DNA of 7,011 nt from an uncultured Coriobacteriales bacterium (GTDB lineage Bacteria > Actinomycetota > Coriobacteriia > Coriobacteriales > Atopobiaceae), in the NCBI GenBank assembly GCA_946530775.1, contig CAMNAH010000058.1:1-7011 (forward strand), given 5' to 3'. Position numbers and translations under genes: made by a program. Shown here piece after piece: positions 6,407 to 7,011 of the stretch. The notes below the pieces were generated by a model. It searched no databases, had not been told where the DNA came from, and saw only the letters and a program-made list of their open reading frames with translations. Positions within the stretch are counted from its first letter, which is position 1; every line of letters starts with the position of its first letter.

Positions 6407-6412
6407 TATAAT
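6407..6412 (+). promoter_or_regulatory. Consensus -10 box of the paaK promoter
   Basis: Perfect TATAAT, 15 nt after the stop of the aminopeptidase gene. No good -35 is at 17 nt; TTTACG at 6381-6386 would need a 20-nt spacer. Transcription would start near 6419, giving a leader of about 106 nt before paaK. Confidence 0.6.
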
Positions 6413-6425
6413 GTGACACCTCGAT

Positions 6426-6487
6426 AAACGGATGGTTTCCCAACACATTTCGTAATACTGATTTCTATTACGATATGTGCATCGTTT
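6426..6487 (+). promoter_or_regulatory. Long AT-rich inverted repeat/hairpin in the paaK leader
   Basis: Inner arms at 6444-6456 (CACATTTCGTAAT) and 6467-6479 (ATTACGATATGTG) pair over 13 positions with one T-T mismatch around a 10-nt loop. An outer stem (6426-6434 with 6480-6487) adds eight pairs with one bulged G, with a 9-nt internal bulge on the 5' side. The structure lies about 7 to 68 nt into the predicted transcript. It may be an RNA structure controlling paaK or a DNA operator for a dimeric repressor. Four T after the outer arm are too few for a convincing terminator. Confidence 0.6.
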
Positions 6488-6501
6488 TCCGAGGGTACGG
6501 A

Positions 6502-6528
6502 ATGCACGACCAGAAAGGCGCATTATGA
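6502..6528 (+). CDS. Candidate leader peptide (8 codons) upstream of paaK
   Basis: Encodes MHDQKGAL and ends at TGA 6526-6528, overlapping the paaK ATG (6525-6527) as ATGA. GAGGG at 6491-6495 lies 6 nt before its ATG, and the paaK ribosome binding site (GAAAGG, 6513-6518) sits inside the frame. The same frame is open from an ATG at 6475 within the hairpin (17 codons), but that start has no ribosome binding site. The layout mirrors the leader ORF of the aminopeptidase gene. Translation is unproven. Confidence 0.4.
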   Translation: MHDQKGAL

Positions 6529-7011
6529 AGAAGCCCCAGGACATCCTGACGATGCCCCATGACCAGCTGGAGGCCATCCAGCTCGAGGGTGTCAAGAAGA
6601 CCGTGATCAAATGCTATGAGAACGTGCAGTTCTATCATGACCTCTTCGACGAGGCGGGCTTCGATCCCTATGCCGTCGAGACCCTCGACGACCTGGCAAA
6701 GGCACCCTTCACCACCAAGCAGGATATGCGCGATAACTACCCCTACGGGTTCTTCGCCGTGCCCAAGAAGGACATCCGTGAGATCCACATGAGCTCCGGC
6801 ACCACCGGCATCGCCACCGTTGGCGCATACACCGAGCACGACCTCGAGATCTGGGGCGACTGCTTCGCCCGCGGCGTGTGGTACGCCGACGGCGGCGAGG
6901 ACGACGTTGCCCATATCTGCTACGGATACGGACTGTTCACCGGAGGCCTGGGCGCGCATTACGGCTGCGAGCAGGCGGGCTGCATGACCATCCCCATGAG
7001 CGCCGGCAACA
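6525..7011 (+). CDS. paaK: PaaK-type phenylacetate/aryl-CoA ligase, partial, C-terminus beyond the window
   Basis: Adenylate-forming enzyme that activates an aryl acetate with ATP and couples it to coenzyme A in the cytoplasm. The 162 visible codons cover the N-terminal third of a family of about 430 residues. Recognised blocks are the ATP-binding loop SSGTTG at 90-95 in IHMSSGTTGIATVGAYT and the strongly conserved YGYGLFTGGLGAHYG at 133-147 followed by IPMSAGN. After SSGTTG the usual K-P-T is I-A-T here, so the proline is replaced. The start at 6525 has GAAAGG 6 nt upstream. In anaerobes such ligases often sit beside indolepyruvate:ferredoxin oxidoreductase genes for breakdown of aromatic amino acids; that neighbour, if present, is beyond the edge. 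Substrate (phenylacetate, indoleacetate or another aryl acid) is open. Confidence 0.92.
   Translation, partial: MKKPQDILTMPHDQLEAIQLEGVKKTVIKCYENVQFYHDLFDEAGFDPYAVETLDDLAKAPFTTKQDMRDNYPYGFFAVPKKDIREIHMSSGTTGIATVGAYTEHDLEIWGDCFARGVWYADGGEDDVAHICYGYGLFTGGLGAHYGCEQAGCMTIPMSAGN

Noticed and set aside
6432..6455. A 7-codon ORF (MVSQHIS) in the paaK leader.
   Set aside because: No Shine-Dalgarno sequence precedes it and it ends inside the hairpin arm without coupling to another frame.
6491..6505. GAGGGTACGGAATG as a possible T-box-like element in the paaK leader.
   Set aside because: It does not match the T-box core (AGGGTGGNACCGCG) and there is no specifier stem or terminator.

Overview
The window reads as part of a GC-rich, high-coding-density bacterial chromosome. 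The gene content is a bacterial Pth2-type peptidyl-tRNA hydrolase, an M18 aminopeptidase, a PaaK-type aryl-CoA ligase and a secreted lectin/L,D-transpeptidase. Together with the codon use, this fits a gut-type actinobacterium, most likely class Coriobacteriia (Collinsella/Olsenella-like). The assignment is inferred from gene content and style; no marker gene settles it.

Left part (1-3050, minus strand): a putative operon. It starts with an 853-residue secreted surface protein carrying four ricin-type beta-trefoil lectin domains and a C-terminal YkuD L,D-transpeptidase domain. Directly after it, with a 5-nt gap or a 1-nt stop/start overlap, comes a stand-alone A24 prepilin peptidase that runs off the left edge. 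The predicted transcript of the lectin gene begins almost exactly at a perfect 7-bp GC hairpin just upstream of a strong ribosome binding site.

Middle part (3051-4918): the divergent pth2 gene (+), then a convergent Arg-rich tail-anchored small membrane protein (-) whose extended -10 lies so close to its ATG that the mRNA should be leaderless. Next are a histidine phosphatase (+) and a convergent 53-residue hydrophobic hairpin protein (-). The gaps between convergent genes are short and hold no convincing intrinsic terminator.

Right part (4919-7011, plus strand): an M18 metallo-aminopeptidase with all expected metal ligands, then the start of paaK, cut by the right edge. Both are preceded by a short upstream ORF with its own Shine-Dalgarno sequence, whose TGA overlaps the start codon of the main gene (GTGA and ATGA). 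The paaK leader also has a consensus TATAAT box and a long, nearly perfect AT-rich inverted repeat. The paired leader ORFs, the paaK leader structure and the four-lectin L,D-transpeptidase with its prepilin peptidase are the parts most worth following up. No RNA gene, mobile element or CRISPR array was seen.
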